40,485 nucleotides of DNA from an uncultured Clostridium sp. (lineage in GTDB: Bacteria; Bacillota; Clostridia; Lachnospirales; Lachnospiraceae). Of the stretch, positions 24,745 to 33,986 are shown in pieces (position 1 is the first letter of the stretch; each line of letters opens with the position of its first letter). The position numbers and the translations under genes were made by a program. The stretch lies in assembly GCA_902496665.1 (NCBI GenBank), contig CABVBU010000029.1, positions 1 to 40,485 on the forward strand, read 5' to 3'. The notes under the pieces were generated by a model that saw only the letters and a program-made list of their open reading frames with translations, searched no databases and had not been told where the DNA came from.

Positions 24745-26157
24745 TCATTTTTTCGTTAATAATGCTACCGTCTCCACATGCCCTGACATTCCGAACATGT
24801 CGACAGTTCTGACGCGTTTTACCTCATATCCGTTCTCCCCGAGATACTTCACATCTCTCGCCAACGTTGAGGAATCGCAGCTCACATAAACAACTTTCTC
24901 CGGTGCCATCTTTACGATCGTCTCAAGGCAGAGCTCATCACAGCCCTTTCTTGGCGGGTCAACAACGATCACATCGGCTTTGATATGATTTTTTTCGTAC
25001 TGTTCCGGGAGGACCTCTTCGGCTTTGCCGACGAAGAATTCTACGTTGTCGAGGCCGTTGCGCTTCGCGTTTTCCCTCGCGTCCTCGATGGCTGCCGGGA
25101 TGATCTCGACACCGCAGACTTTTCCTGCTTTCTGGGCGAGGAAGGAGGAGATCGTTCCGATTCCGCAGTAGAGGTCCCAGACGGTCTCACCGCCGTTTAA
25201 ATCGGCAAATTCCAGGGCGGTTCCGTAAAGGCGCTCCGTCTGTACCGGATTTACCTGGTAGAAGGATAACGGAGAGATCCGGTACTCGATGTTTCCGATC
25301 TTATCCCGGATGTATCCCGGTCCGTAAAGGTTTTTGATCTCGGTTCCCAGGATCACGTTCGTCTTTTCCATATTGAAGGACAGAGAGATGCTGTCCGCGC
25401 CGGCTTCCCGCATCCGCTCGATGAACTCTTTCTCGTGAGGAAGCTTCTTTCCGTTGATCACGAGACATACCATGTGCTCGCCGCTGGCGAAACCTTTTCT
25501 TAAGAGGACATGGCGGACGAGTCCTTTATGATTCGCCTCGTCGTATGGCTCCACGCCGAAATCTTTCATGAATTTTAACACTGCCGCCAGATAATCTTTA
25601 TTTTCCGCACATCCAAGCAGGCAGTCCAGTTCCGGCACCGGGATCAGGGAGTGGGTGCGTCCGGCAAAGAATCCGGCTGTTGGTCTTCCATCTTTTCCGC
25701 GTCCAATCGGATACTGCGCTTTGTTTCGGTATCTCCACGGGTCTTCCATTCCGATGATCGGTTCCATGATGACCGCGTCCGGCACTCCCGCTGCCTGGTC
25801 CGCTTCCTCCGGCAGGAACAGGTTTTCCATGCCGCCGATGCGTTTTAAGTGGTTGTATACTTTCTTTTCCTTGAATTTTAACTGTTCTTTGTAATCCAGC
25901 TCCTGAAGCTGGCATCCGCCGCAGGCTCTCGCCACCGGACATTTCGCCTCCACGCGACCTTTTGCTGGGGCGATAACGCGCACAAGGCGGGCAAATCCGT
26001 AATTTTTCTTCATCTTCATGGCGGATGCCTCGATGGTATCTCCAATCAAAGCGTCCTTCACGAACCAGATATATCCGTCCACACGGCCGATACCTGCGCC
26101 GTCCTCTCCCATGTCCTCGATGGTCACTGTAAATTTATCGTTCTTCTTGATTTCCAT
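24745..26157 (-). CDS. rlmD: 23S rRNA (uracil-C5)-methyltransferase RlmD/RlmCD type
   Basis: SAM-dependent methyltransferase of the TrmA/RlmD family, 470 aa; in Firmicutes such enzymes methylate U747 and/or U1939 of 23S rRNA. It has an N-terminal TRAM domain (about 3-60) and the 4Fe-4S cysteines C73, C79, C82 (CPVARACGGC), with a fourth in the LDCLLGC segment. The SAM motif is DLYCGIGTISSFLA, followed by DPPRKGCDE. The catalytic Cys is in VVYVSCDSSTLARD and the C-terminal Glu in GHVETVALL. It leads a five-gene operon ending with yfcE. No strong AGGAGG is visible; GAAGGAACAAAAC lies before the ATG. Confidence 0.93.
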   Translation of the reverse strand: MEIKKNDKFTVTIEDMGEDGAGIGRVDGYIWFVKDALIGDTIEASAMKMKKNYGFARLVRVIAPAKGRVEAKCPVARACGGCQLQELDYKEQLKFKEKKVYNHLKRIGGMENLFLPEEADQAAGVPDAVIMEPIIGMEDPWRYRNKAQYPIGRGKDGRPTAGFFAGRTHSLIPVPELDCLLGCAENKDYLAAVLKFMKDFGVEPYDEANHKGLVRHVLLRKGFASGEHMVCLVINGKKLPHEKEFIERMREAGADSISLSFNMEKTNVILGTEIKNLYGPGYIRDKIGNIEYRISPLSFYQVNPVQTERLYGTALEFADLNGGETVWDLYCGIGTISSFLAQKAGKVCGVEIIPAAIEDARENAKRNGLDNVEFFVGKAEEVLPEQYEKNHIKADVIVVDPPRKGCDELCLETIVKMAPEKVVYVSCDSSTLARDVKYLGENGYEVKRVRTVDMFGMSGHVETVALLTKK

Positions 26158-26256
26158 GTTTTGTTCCTTCTATAATAAATATTGTGATTTTCTAAGTTTT
26201 CTTAAGTATACAGGAATTCCTCTCGCATTTGCAACCCCTCAACACATAAACAGAAC

Positions 26257-26310
26257 GAAAAAACCGACTTTCCATGCCCCGCAGAGAATCTGTGGAACCG
26301 GAAAGCCGGT
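26257..26310 (-). terminator. Terminator of cstA
   Basis: ACCGGCTTTCC (26300-26310) pairs with GGAAAGTCGGT (26263-26273), 11 bp with one G-U, followed by TTTTTCG on the minus strand, 46 nt past the cstA stop. Confidence 0.8.
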
Positions 26311-26355
26311 CTCTATTCATCAAATATATAAGTTACACATTATGTAAACCGCAAT

Positions 26356-28056
26356 TTATGCTCTAGCCTCAGAACCTGCCTTCTTGTTTAACAGCTCCTT
26401 ACCGGATGTGACAACGATGATCACACCGAGAACCATAAGAAGGATCGCAACGATGAGCTGAAGTCCCTCAACCATAAATACTGCAGTACCTGCGCTGAAT
26501 GCGTTTACAAGAGCAAGCGTTCTCTGAACCAGTGCTGTGAAGGTTACGCAGAGCATGATCACACACGGTACGATCAGGGTCTTGTTCTGTCTGCCTGTTA
26601 CCTTTAAGAATACGCAAAGAGTGATCAGAACCAGAGCGCTTAACAGCTGGTTTGCGCTTCCGAATAACGGCCAGATGTTGGAGTAACCGACTCTTGTAAG
26701 GATGTAGCCGAATGCGAGTGTGATGATCGTGGATACATACTTGTTGCAGAGGAATTTTCTCCAGCCCTCTGCGTTCTCCATATCGTCTACGGAGAAAAGC
26801 TCCTGGAAGGACATACGTCCGATACGTGCTACCGCATCAAGGCTTGTAAGGGCAAGAGCGGATACACACATGGTCATGAAGCACTGTGCAACATAGATTG
26901 GAAGACCGAACATCTCAAGAAGTCCTGCAACACCTGAGGAGAAGATCTGGAACGGAGTTCCTACTGCTGCAGTACCGTCAGCGGCTGCGGCGGCACCCGC
27001 TACACAGAGTGCAAGTACGGCTAAGAGGCTCTCAAGAACCATTGCGCCGTAACCAACCTTTAACATATCTTTCTCATTCTCAACGGTCTTGGAGGAAGTA
27101 CCGGAGGAAACGAGGCTGTGGAAACCGGAAACGGCTCCGCAGGCTACGGTTACAAAAAGGATCGGGAACATGTTTCCGAGCTTCTCATTTGTGAAACCTG
27201 TGTACATCGGAAGGTTCATGTTCGGATGCGCAACAACAATACCAACAACAGCACCGAGGATCATTCCTGCAAACATGAATGTTGTCATGTAGTCACGCGG
27301 CTGCTTTAAGAGCCACATCGGAAGAACAGATGCAAAGAAGATATACGCAAATGTGAATCCTGTCCATGCGTCCTTACCGCCGATTAACGGAAATGCCATA
27401 CCGATTGCAAGAGATGCAACGGTGCATGCAAGTCCTACGAAGAACTCGCTCTTGCCTTCAAGGTTGAGCTTCTTCTGAAGGACACCGAAGACCATCGCAA
27501 ATACGATAAATGCGATGGAGATGGAGCCTGCGGCGCCGTTTGTCTGAGCCGCTGCGGCCAGCTCTGTAACGCCATCCTTAACCGTATAAGCGTTGAATGT
27601 GCCTGCAACCATGTCCGCGAAAGCCGCGATAACGATCAGTGTGAATAACCAGCAGAAGATCAGGAATAACCGCTTACCTGTCTTGCCGATGTACTTTTCG
27701 ATCAGAAGTCCCATGGACTTACCTTCGTTCTTTACACTTGCGTAAAGAGCACCGAAGTCTGTGACAGCTCCGAAAAAGATACCACCGACGAGGATCCAGA
27801 GAAGAACCGGAACCCAGCCGAATGCAGCCGCCTGGATGGCACCCGTTACAGGGCCGGCACCTGCGATGGAGGAAAACTGATGTGAGAAAACGATCCAGCC
27901 GTTTGTAGGTACATAATCCTGTCCATCTTCATGTGTGTAGGCAGGTGTCTTTGCCTTCGGGTCGATGCCCCAGGTCTTTGCCAGCCAGCGTCCGTATACC
28001 ATATATCCGCATAACAGACACACAGCTGAGATGAGAACGATTACTAATGTGTTCAT
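26356..28056 (-). CDS. cstA: Carbon starvation protein CstA family transporter
   Basis: Integral membrane protein of 566 aa with 15-16 hydrophobic segments. Family signatures: YGRWLAKTWGIDPKAKTPAY near the N-terminus, DYVPTNGWIVFSHQFSSIAGAGPVTG (about 48-73), GAVTDFGALYASVKNEGKSM and SGTSSKTVENEKDML. CstA proteins take up pyruvate and/or peptides under nutrient limitation. AAAGGAG lies 9 nt before the ATG. Its long leader contains a T-box (28144-28450) with a strong promoter before it, so it should be induced when a specific tRNA is uncharged. A terminator follows, so it is monocistronic. Confidence 0.93.
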   Translation of the reverse strand: MNTLVIVLISAVCLLCGYMVYGRWLAKTWGIDPKAKTPAYTHEDGQDYVPTNGWIVFSHQFSSIAGAGPVTGAIQAAAFGWVPVLLWILVGGIFFGAVTDFGALYASVKNEGKSMGLLIEKYIGKTGKRLFLIFCWLFTLIVIAAFADMVAGTFNAYTVKDGVTELAAAAQTNGAAGSISIAFIVFAMVFGVLQKKLNLEGKSEFFVGLACTVASLAIGMAFPLIGGKDAWTGFTFAYIFFASVLPMWLLKQPRDYMTTFMFAGMILGAVVGIVVAHPNMNLPMYTGFTNEKLGNMFPILFVTVACGAVSGFHSLVSSGTSSKTVENEKDMLKVGYGAMVLESLLAVLALCVAGAAAAADGTAAVGTPFQIFSSGVAGLLEMFGLPIYVAQCFMTMCVSALALTSLDAVARIGRMSFQELFSVDDMENAEGWRKFLCNKYVSTIITLAFGYILTRVGYSNIWPLFGSANQLLSALVLITLCVFLKVTGRQNKTLIVPCVIMLCVTFTALVQRTLALVNAFSAGTAVFMVEGLQLIVAILLMVLGVIIVVTSGKELLNKKAGSEARA

Positions 28057-28143
28057 GTCATTTTGCTCCTTTGTAAATTCATTTTGTCATACCGGAATGT
28101 CGCGAATTCCGGTCCCTGTAGTCCATCCATATTCAAACGGGTG

Positions 28144-28450
28144 TGAAAAACAAAATCCTCCGTCTCCACAGGGATCGCTCCCTTAGAAGACGAAGGATCT
28201 AACATTCTCCGCGTTACCACTTCTGTTGCCGGAAAACCGGCCTCTCAGTCCCATCCTCCTCAAGTATCTGCTGTACTCTCAGATGAATCGGTCCCCTTTT
28301 AACGGTGAGGTTTCCGTCCGGAATTACTAAAACAAGCTGTTCATCCCGGCTGCTTCCAGGTGATAACCTTCTAATTTCTTATCTGCCTCGCACCGACCGG
28401 CAGCTCTCTGAATAAGATCCTGTTAGAAAGTCCTGTCCCGTTCATCGCAT
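28144..28450 (-). ncRNA. T-box leader of cstA (specifier probably AUC, isoleucine)
   Basis: On the minus strand stem I contains AGAGAG (28404-28409) and the distal CGGTGCGAGG. It is closed by CTTTCTAA/TTAGAAGG and CAGG/CCTG, leaving an asymmetric loop TTATCA in which AUC (28362-28364) is the best specifier. The T-box sequence AGAAGTGGTAACGCGGAGA is at 28206-28224. Its UGGU would pair with an ACCA tRNA end, which fits Ile, Leu or Val and not bacterial tRNA-Trp. A long terminator stem (28155-28198, inner AGGGA/TCCCT) ends in a T run. The specifier rests on hand pairing; UUA (Leu) is the alternative. Confidence 0.85.
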
Positions 28451-28469
28451 TTGAATATGAACAACACTC

Positions 28470-28497
28470 ATTTTAGTCACAAAAGTGATTTTGTCAA
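28470..28497 (-). promoter_or_regulatory. Promoter of the T-box-cstA transcript
   Basis: A perfect TTGACA (28492-28497) and TAAAAT (28470-28475) are 16 nt apart on the minus strand. The spacer contains an inverted repeat TCAC-AAAA-GTGA (28477-28488) that could bind a regulator. Between 28498 and 28650 I see nothing further. Confidence 0.75.
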
Positions 28498-28650
28498 CCG
28501 TTATTTTTTGATCTTTGCGGTTTCTTATCAGTGCAAAACGCTCTTATATCTTTTATACGCGGACATTTCGTGTCATCTGTCTTTCCATGACAAATTATTA
28601 TCAAAATTATGCACGATTTATGATCCGCCGCGGGGCAATTTTTCTACATA

Positions 28651-29595
28651 CTAGTTTTCGCTCGTCCGGCGGACATTCGTTTCCATGAAGCGGTTGTAGC
28701 CGAGCCAGCCCATGTTGTCCCCAGCACCTCTTAAGATCTCTGTCATGGTCTCCATTTTTGCGTCCGCGTTGTCCGCAAGATTTAATGCCATCGCCTCGAT
28801 CAGGGCTGGTTTCTTCGGGGAACCGTACTCAAGCTCACCGTGATGGGCAAGAATGCAGTGGATCAGCTCGCTCTCCAGCTTTTTCGGGAATCCCGGCATC
28901 GCGTCGATCCGCTCTTTTACCATCTGGGAGCCGATGATGATGTGGCCGAGAAGCTGTCCGTCATCTGTGTAGTCGTTCTCCGGGAACGCGGAAAGTTCTT
29001 TTGTCTTTCCGATATCATGGAACATCGCTGCCGTCAAGAGCAGGTCGCGGTTCAGCACCGGGTACTGTTTACTGAAGTAATCGCACATTTTTACGACACT
29101 TAAGGTGTGTTCTAAAAGTCCTCCGACGAAGCCGTGATGAACGCTCTTTGCCGCGGAATGGAAGGAAAACGCCTTCATGAACTCCGGGTCGTTGAAATAG
29201 CCGGATGCCAGTTTTCTTAAGTACTCGTTCTTGATGGTTGTGATGTACTGGGTAAGCTCATGCTGCATCGTCGGGATGTCCTTGGTGGTCACCGGGAGAT
29301 AGTCTGCCGGATGGTACTCGCCCTCATCCGCCTTGCGGATCCGTTTTACATTTAACTGGTTCTGTCCCTGGAACAGAGTCACGTCCGCGTCAACATACAC
29401 GTAATCCAGTGCGCAAAACTCGTTGATTCCCGGAGAGTTTAACTCCCAGATCTTTGCGTCGACAGTTCCTGTTTTATCCTGCAGTACAAGAGAACCGTAC
29501 TCTTTTCCATTCTTTGTGAGCGCGATCTGTTTTGTCTTGCACAGGTATACATCCGAAATGTGGTTTCCTTCCCGGAATGTTTCAATAAATCTCAT
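28651..29595 (-). CDS. yhaM: 3'-5' exoribonuclease YhaM
   Basis: RNA-trimming exonuclease of Firmicutes, 314 aa. It has an N-terminal OB fold (about 10-90, with KNGKEYGSLVLQDKTGTVDA) and a C-terminal HD metal-dependent domain: HHGFVGGLLEHTLSV, MFHDIGKTKEL, ILAHHGELEYGSP and ALNLADNADAKM. Both domains and the length match YhaM. AAGGAGAG precedes the ATG. No clear terminator follows before the cstA promoter region. It is probably transcribed from its own promoter in the 138-bp gap after the HtrA-like gene, or by read-through. Confidence 0.92.
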   Translation of the reverse strand: MRFIETFREGNHISDVYLCKTKQIALTKNGKEYGSLVLQDKTGTVDAKIWELNSPGINEFCALDYVYVDADVTLFQGQNQLNVKRIRKADEGEYHPADYLPVTTKDIPTMQHELTQYITTIKNEYLRKLASGYFNDPEFMKAFSFHSAAKSVHHGFVGGLLEHTLSVVKMCDYFSKQYPVLNRDLLLTAAMFHDIGKTKELSAFPENDYTDDGQLLGHIIIGSQMVKERIDAMPGFPKKLESELIHCILAHHGELEYGSPKKPALIEAMALNLADNADAKMETMTEILRGAGDNMGWLGYNRFMETNVRRTSEN

Positions 29596-29688
29596 AATCT
29601 CTCCTTCTATTCATTGCGTCGACAGACGTTTTCTGTCTTTACATCTAGCGTTTCAGTTTTAAGGCTGAAGCGTTATTATTGGACTAGA

Positions 29689-29716
29689 TAACTGTTCAGT
29701 AAGTCTGAGCAGTTAC
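29689..29716. repeat. Short remnant of the dispersed repeat (terminal repeats only)
   Basis: TAACTGTTCAG (29689-29699) and CTGAGCAGTTA (29705-29715) form an 11-bp stem with one G-T pair around a 5-nt loop. TAACTGTTCAGTA equals 13 of the 14 bases of the terminal repeats of the elements at both window ends, so this looks like an internally deleted copy. Confidence 0.55.
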
Positions 29717-29717
29717 A

Positions 29718-29743
29718 AGCCAGGCAGTAATAACTACCTGGCT
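29718..29743 (-). terminator. Hairpin at the 3' end of the htrA-like gene
   Basis: AGCCAGGTAG pairs with CTGCCTGGCT (10 bp, one G-U) around a 6-nt AT loop. The stem overlaps the stop codon and has no T run, so it may protect the mRNA 3' end rather than terminate. Confidence 0.4.
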
Positions 29744-31059
29744 CCAATCGTCACTTGATACTCTATTTCTTTATATTCATCAATAGACTTCCGTTTTACC
29801 GTAACTTTTACAGAATCTCCGGTCTTCACATCCTCCAGCCGGTTCTGGAAGTCCCGGATCGTCTGGATCTCCGTGTCCCCGATCTTTGTCATAATATCAC
29901 CGTTCTGGATTCCCACGTTGTAGGCAGGTCCATCTGCAACGGAATCTGTTATATATACTCCACTGGGGATTCCGCTCTCCATCATCACGGAGGTCACATC
30001 CTGTCCCCGGATTCCGAAATACGGGGCGGACTGTCCGTTTGTGAGTTTCTGGAGCACGCCCTTGTACTCCGAGATCGGCATCGCCATCGTCTTATCTTCT
30101 ATCTGTCCATTATCTCCGGACTGATAAGTATCGGTCGCCCAGCCCACAAGCTGACCGGAAAGATTTAAGAGGAATGTTCCCTCGTCTGCATGGCTCTCAA
30201 ACTCTGTATACAGGATACGCGTCTGACCATCCACCGCCTGGACTCCCTTTGCCACATAGGCGATCAGCCCCTGCTTGACGGAATGGACATGTCCGGAAGG
30301 ACTTCCCACCGCGAGGACCATGTCCCCGGTGCGGACGGAATAGGAGTTTCCGAGTTCCACCGCCTTCATCCAGTTTACGGTCTGCTCTTCAATATCAGAG
30401 ATCTTCGCGCTGACGACTGCTATCTTGGAGGTGGTGTCCTGGGATTTCAGTTCTACTGCCGCCGTGGATCCGTCCCCGAAGGTCACCCGCAGGGAGTCGG
30501 CTCCAGCCACCGCGCTTTGGCCTGTCAGAATCAGCGCCTCGCTGGGATTCACTGCGATGATGATTCCCGCATGCTGTCCTGTTGTCTCAATAGGATTATC
30601 AAACCAGTCCACATCGTTTTTCACTGCGGAGACTGTCACGATACTCTTCTCGGCTTCCAGATAGATGTTCCGAAACGCGTCGTTTAACTCGGTGAGGTTT
30701 TTCGTCGTCCATGGGAACTTTTCCATGGCATCCCCGACGATCTTATCCACCTCATCCTTCAGATCTTCCGCGCGGATCCCCTCTCCTGTGGTCTCCGCCA
30801 TGGTCTCCACCGGTGTCGGCTCGCCGGATGGATCCTGGTCCCGTTCGATCGTGATCGGTGCAGAGGTCACCGGCTGCTCTTTACCCAGAAGCTTTTTCGC
30901 TGTCGGCAGTGATGCCACAAAGCTCACCGCAGCAACTCCACCGAAAACGGCCGCAAAAAGAACATAGCACAGGATCCGGCCCGCGGCCCTGCGCTTATCG
31001 ATCGGAGGTTTTACGACCTTTTCCCTCATAAATTTTTTCTCGTTAGGTGTATCTGACAT
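29734..31059 (-). CDS. Membrane-anchored HtrA-like PDZ protein lacking the catalytic triad
   Basis: 441 aa: a short cytosolic N-terminus, one membrane segment (about 29-50), an extracytoplasmic linker, a trypsin-like domain (about 130-330) and a PDZ domain (about 345-438). The layout is that of HtrA/DegP, but all three catalytic positions are changed. LTNNHVV is LTGQSAV (Ser182 for His), TDLAVL is SKIAVV (Lys212 for Asp), and GNSGGPLVNL is DEGTFLLNL-like (Glu293 for Ser). It should therefore bind rather than cut unfolded or C-terminal peptides. I start at 31059 behind AAAAGGAG; a good promoter is at 31173-31201. Frame and codon usage are intact, so it is a functional pseudo-protease, not a pseudogene. 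Confidence 0.85.
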   Translation of the reverse strand: MSDTPNEKKFMREKVVKPPIDKRRAAGRILCYVLFAAVFGGVAAVSFVASLPTAKKLLGKEQPVTSAPITIERDQDPSGEPTPVETMAETTGEGIRAEDLKDEVDKIVGDAMEKFPWTTKNLTELNDAFRNIYLEAEKSIVTVSAVKNDVDWFDNPIETTGQHAGIIIAVNPSEALILTGQSAVAGADSLRVTFGDGSTAAVELKSQDTTSKIAVVSAKISDIEEQTVNWMKAVELGNSYSVRTGDMVLAVGSPSGHVHSVKQGLIAYVAKGVQAVDGQTRILYTEFESHADEGTFLLNLSGQLVGWATDTYQSGDNGQIEDKTMAMPISEYKGVLQKLTNGQSAPYFGIRGQDVTSVMMESGIPSGVYITDSVADGPAYNVGIQNGDIMTKIGDTEIQTIRDFQNRLEDVKTGDSVKVTVKRKSIDEYKEIEYQVTIGAR

Positions 31060-31172
31060 GAAAAAAGTCTCCTTTTCATATCTTACAGCAGCCCTTACTC
31101 CTGCCGCGGGCAAATATCCATCAAAATACGATTCCATTTGCGGATTCTTTGCGTTTAGCCTATCTTCTTTCC

Positions 31173-31201
31173 ATTATAATTTTTTTCCCCTTATTATGCA
31201 A
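31173..31201 (-). promoter_or_regulatory. Promoter of the htrA-like gene
   Basis: TTGCAT (31196-31201) and a perfect TATAAT (31173-31178) are 17 nt apart on the minus strand. Confidence 0.7.
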
Positions 31202-31300
31202 CAAAAAAATGGTGTATACAGGTTTCCTCGTACCATTCGACAACCTTTTCCACAGGCTTTCCCTCCCAAATTGGACACCTCCACCGTAAGAAAAAATCTC

Positions 31301-31329
31301 TATGATATTTAACACGTTTGTGTTATACT
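31301..31329 (+). promoter_or_regulatory. Promoter of mutS2
   Basis: An extended -10 (TGTTATACT, 31321-31329) with a weak -35 TATGAT (31301-31306) and 17-nt spacing lies about 90 nt before mutS2. The rest of the 31060-31420 divergent region holds only the htrA-like promoter. Confidence 0.5.
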
Positions 31330-31420
31330 TTTTCTGTGCAGGCAGGCATCTTTACTGAAAATCTCCGCATGTTTCATACCGCGGAATGTCTGCGTATTGA
31401 AAGGGAAAAAGGATCGACCT

Positions 31421-33817
31421 ATGAATCAGAAAGTATTAAAAACACTTGAATATTATAAAATTATTGACCGCCTGACCGACTGTGCAGCGTCTGAACCGGG
31501 AAAGAAGATGTGCCGGGAGCTGACACCGTCCTCGAATTTCAACGAGATTGTCCAGGCCCAGACCGAGACTTCTGACGCGGTGACCCGCGTGCGCCAGAAG
31601 GGAAGTCTCTCCTTAGCCGGAGTCCGTGATGTACGGGATTCCTTAAAACGTCTGGAGATCGGCAGTTCCTTAAGCATTATGGAGCTTCTCTCCGTCAGCG
31701 GACTTTTGACCTGTGCGGCCCGCGCAAAGAATTATGGACGCCATCCGGAGAATATGGAGCTTCCGGATGACTCTCTCGATGAGATGTTCCGCACTCTGGA
31801 ACCACTGACGAATGTGAACAGTGAGATCACCCGCTGTATTCTCGGTGAGGATGAGATCGCCGATGATGCAAGCCCGGGACTTCACCACGTCCGCCGGCAG
31901 ATGAAGATCACGGCAGATAAAGTCCACACCCAGTTGAACTCCATCTTAAACTCCAGCCGGACTATGCTGCAGGATGCCGTTATCACCATGCGTGACGGAC
32001 GCTACTGCCTCCCGGTCCGCGCCGAGTACAAGAGCCAGTTCGCCGGAATGATCCATGACCAGTCGGCCACCGGATCCACACTTTTTATCGAGCCGATGGC
32101 GATCATCAAGCTAAACAACGAACTCCGTGAACTGGAATTAAAGGAGCAGAAAGAGATCGAGATGATCTTAGCCGCCTTAAGCACCGAGCTCGTCCCGTAT
32201 ATCGAGCCGATCACAACAGATTTTGAGATCCTCACAAAGCTGGATTTTATCTTCGCGAAGGCGGCTCTCTCAAGAATTTATAACTGTTCCATGCCGAAGT
32301 TTAACCGCAAAGGTTATATCCATATCAAGGACGGACGCCATCCGCTCCTTGACCCGAAAAAGGTCGTTCCGATCAATATCTGGATGGGAAGAGATTTCGA
32401 CCTGCTGATCGTAACAGGGCCGAATACCGGCGGTAAGACCGTATCCTTAAAGACAGTCGGCCTGTTTACCCTGATGGGACAATCCGGTCTGCAGATCCCG
32501 GCTTTTGATGGCTCCGAGCTTTCCGTTTTCGACGAGGTATTCGCGGATATCGGCGATGAGCAGAGCATCGAGCAAAGCTTAAGTACCTTCTCCGCCCACA
32601 TGACAAATATCGTTAAGATCCTAAATCAGGCGGACAGCCGGTCTCTCTGCCTTTTCGATGAGCTTTGTGCCGGAACGGACCCCACCGAGGGTGCCGCATT
32701 AGCGATCTCCATCCTGTCCTTCCTTCACAATATGAAGTGCCGGACCATGGCGACCACCCACTACAGCGAACTGAAAGTGTTCGCTCTGTCAACACCGGGC
32801 GTTGAGAACGCCTGCTGTGAGTTTAATGTTGAAACACTGCGTCCGACTTATAAGCTCTTGATCGGTATTCCCGGAAAGAGTAACGCATTCGCGATCTCCA
32901 GACAGTTAGGGCTGCCGGATTACATCATCGATGATGCGAAGACCCATCTGGAATCCAATGATGAGGCATTTGAGGACCTGCTTGCGAACCTGGAGCAGAG
33001 CCGCGTGACTATCGAAAAAGAGCGGGAGGAGATCGCAAGCTACAAGGAAGAGATCTCCCGTTTAAAGAAGAATATCGAGCAGAAGGAAGAGCGGCTTGAT
33101 GAGCGGAAAGAAAAACTCTTAAAGAACGCCAACGAGGAAGCCCAGCGGATCTTACGCGAGGCGAAAGAGACCGCGGACCAAACAATTCGGAATATCAACA
33201 GGCTTGCCGCAAGCTCCGGTGTCGGAAAAGAACTGGAAGCTGAGAGAACAAAACTCCGTGAAAAGCTGGATAAAGTCGATAAAAATTTAAGTCTGAAGAA
33301 CAATAAGGGACCGAAAAAGACGATCTCACCGAAGAAATTAAAGATCGGTGACGGTGTTAAGGTCCTCACAATGAACTTAAAGGGAACGGTCAGCACACTG
33401 CCGAACGCAAAAGGCGATCTCTATGTGCAGATGGGAATCCTGCGCTCCCTTGTAAATATCAAGGATCTGGAGCTCTTAGACGAGGCGTCCGTATCCGGAC
33501 CGGGTCTCGATCCGGCCGCCATGAAGCGAAACAACACCGGAAGCGGAAAGATCAAGATGGCGAAGTCCTTCTCCGTCTCCCCGGAGGTCAATCTCATCGG
33601 AATGACAACGGACGAGGCGATGCCTGTCCTCGACAAGTATCTGGACGATGCTTATCTCGCCCATCTTCCGCAGGTCCGTGTCGTGCATGGACGCGGAACA
33701 GGTGCGTTGCGGGCTGCGGTTCATAAGCATTTGAAGAAGCTTAAATATGTGAAGGAATTCAGACTTGGTGAGTTTGGGGAAGGCGATACGGGTGTTACGA
33801 TCGTAACCTTCAAGTAA
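31421..33817 (+). CDS. mutS2: MutS2 family ATPase with Smr domain
   Basis: 798 aa. Family members lack the mismatch-reading domain of MutS; they act on branched DNA or split stalled, collided ribosomes. It has an N-terminal clamp/core region (1-320), Walker A GPNTGGKT (about 332-339), Walker B LCLFDELCAGTDP, a long coiled coil (about 515-630, Lys/Glu rich) and the C-terminal Smr domain with VHGRGTGALRAAVHKHL (about 723-798). I start at ATG 31421, 8 nt after AAGGA; TTG at 31397 is the longer alternative. It is 169 bp upstream of a two-component system and has its own promoter. Confidence 0.95.
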   Translation: MNQKVLKTLEYYKIIDRLTDCAASEPGKKMCRELTPSSNFNEIVQAQTETSDAVTRVRQKGSLSLAGVRDVRDSLKRLEIGSSLSIMELLSVSGLLTCAARAKNYGRHPENMELPDDSLDEMFRTLEPLTNVNSEITRCILGEDEIADDASPGLHHVRRQMKITADKVHTQLNSILNSSRTMLQDAVITMRDGRYCLPVRAEYKSQFAGMIHDQSATGSTLFIEPMAIIKLNNELRELELKEQKEIEMILAALSTELVPYIEPITTDFEILTKLDFIFAKAALSRIYNCSMPKFNRKGYIHIKDGRHPLLDPKKVVPINIWMGRDFDLLIVTGPNTGGKTVSLKTVGLFTLMGQSGLQIPAFDGSELSVFDEVFADIGDEQSIEQSLSTFSAHMTNIVKILNQADSRSLCLFDELCAGTDPTEGAALAISILSFLHNMKCRTMATTHYSELKVFALSTPGVENACCEFNVETLRPTYKLLIGIPGKSNAFAISRQLGLPDYIIDDAKTHLESNDEAFEDLLANLEQSRVTIEKEREEIASYKEEISRLKKNIEQKEERLDERKEKLLKNANEEAQRILREAKETADQTIRNINRLAASSGVGKELEAERTKLREKLDKVDKNLSLKNNKGPKKTISPKKLKIGDGVKVLTMNLKGTVSTLPNAKGDLYVQMGILRSLVNIKDLELLDEASVSGPGLDPAAMKRNNTGSGKIKMAKSFSVSPEVNLIGMTTDEAMPVLDKYLDDAYLAHLPQVRVVHGRGTGALRAAVHKHLKKLKYVKEFRLGEFGEGDTGVTIVTFK

Positions 33818-33986
33818 TTTTCAATTAGGAACTGCGTCGGATTTTGCCTGAACAGCACTATTTTAAAGTTATGTTAACCGCAAAGGTTTCAATTTTACCC
33901 ATCATCCTATAGGAAATAGAAACCTGCCCTGATTTACAGGCAAAAAACGAAATTTTTACGATAAATTTTAGAAGGAGGAGACCTCC

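Noticed and set aside
28356..28368. UGG as the T-box specifier (tryptophan)
   Set aside because: UG of that triplet falls in the CAGG/CCTG stem, and the UGGU bulge does not match the G discriminator of bacterial tRNA-Trp.
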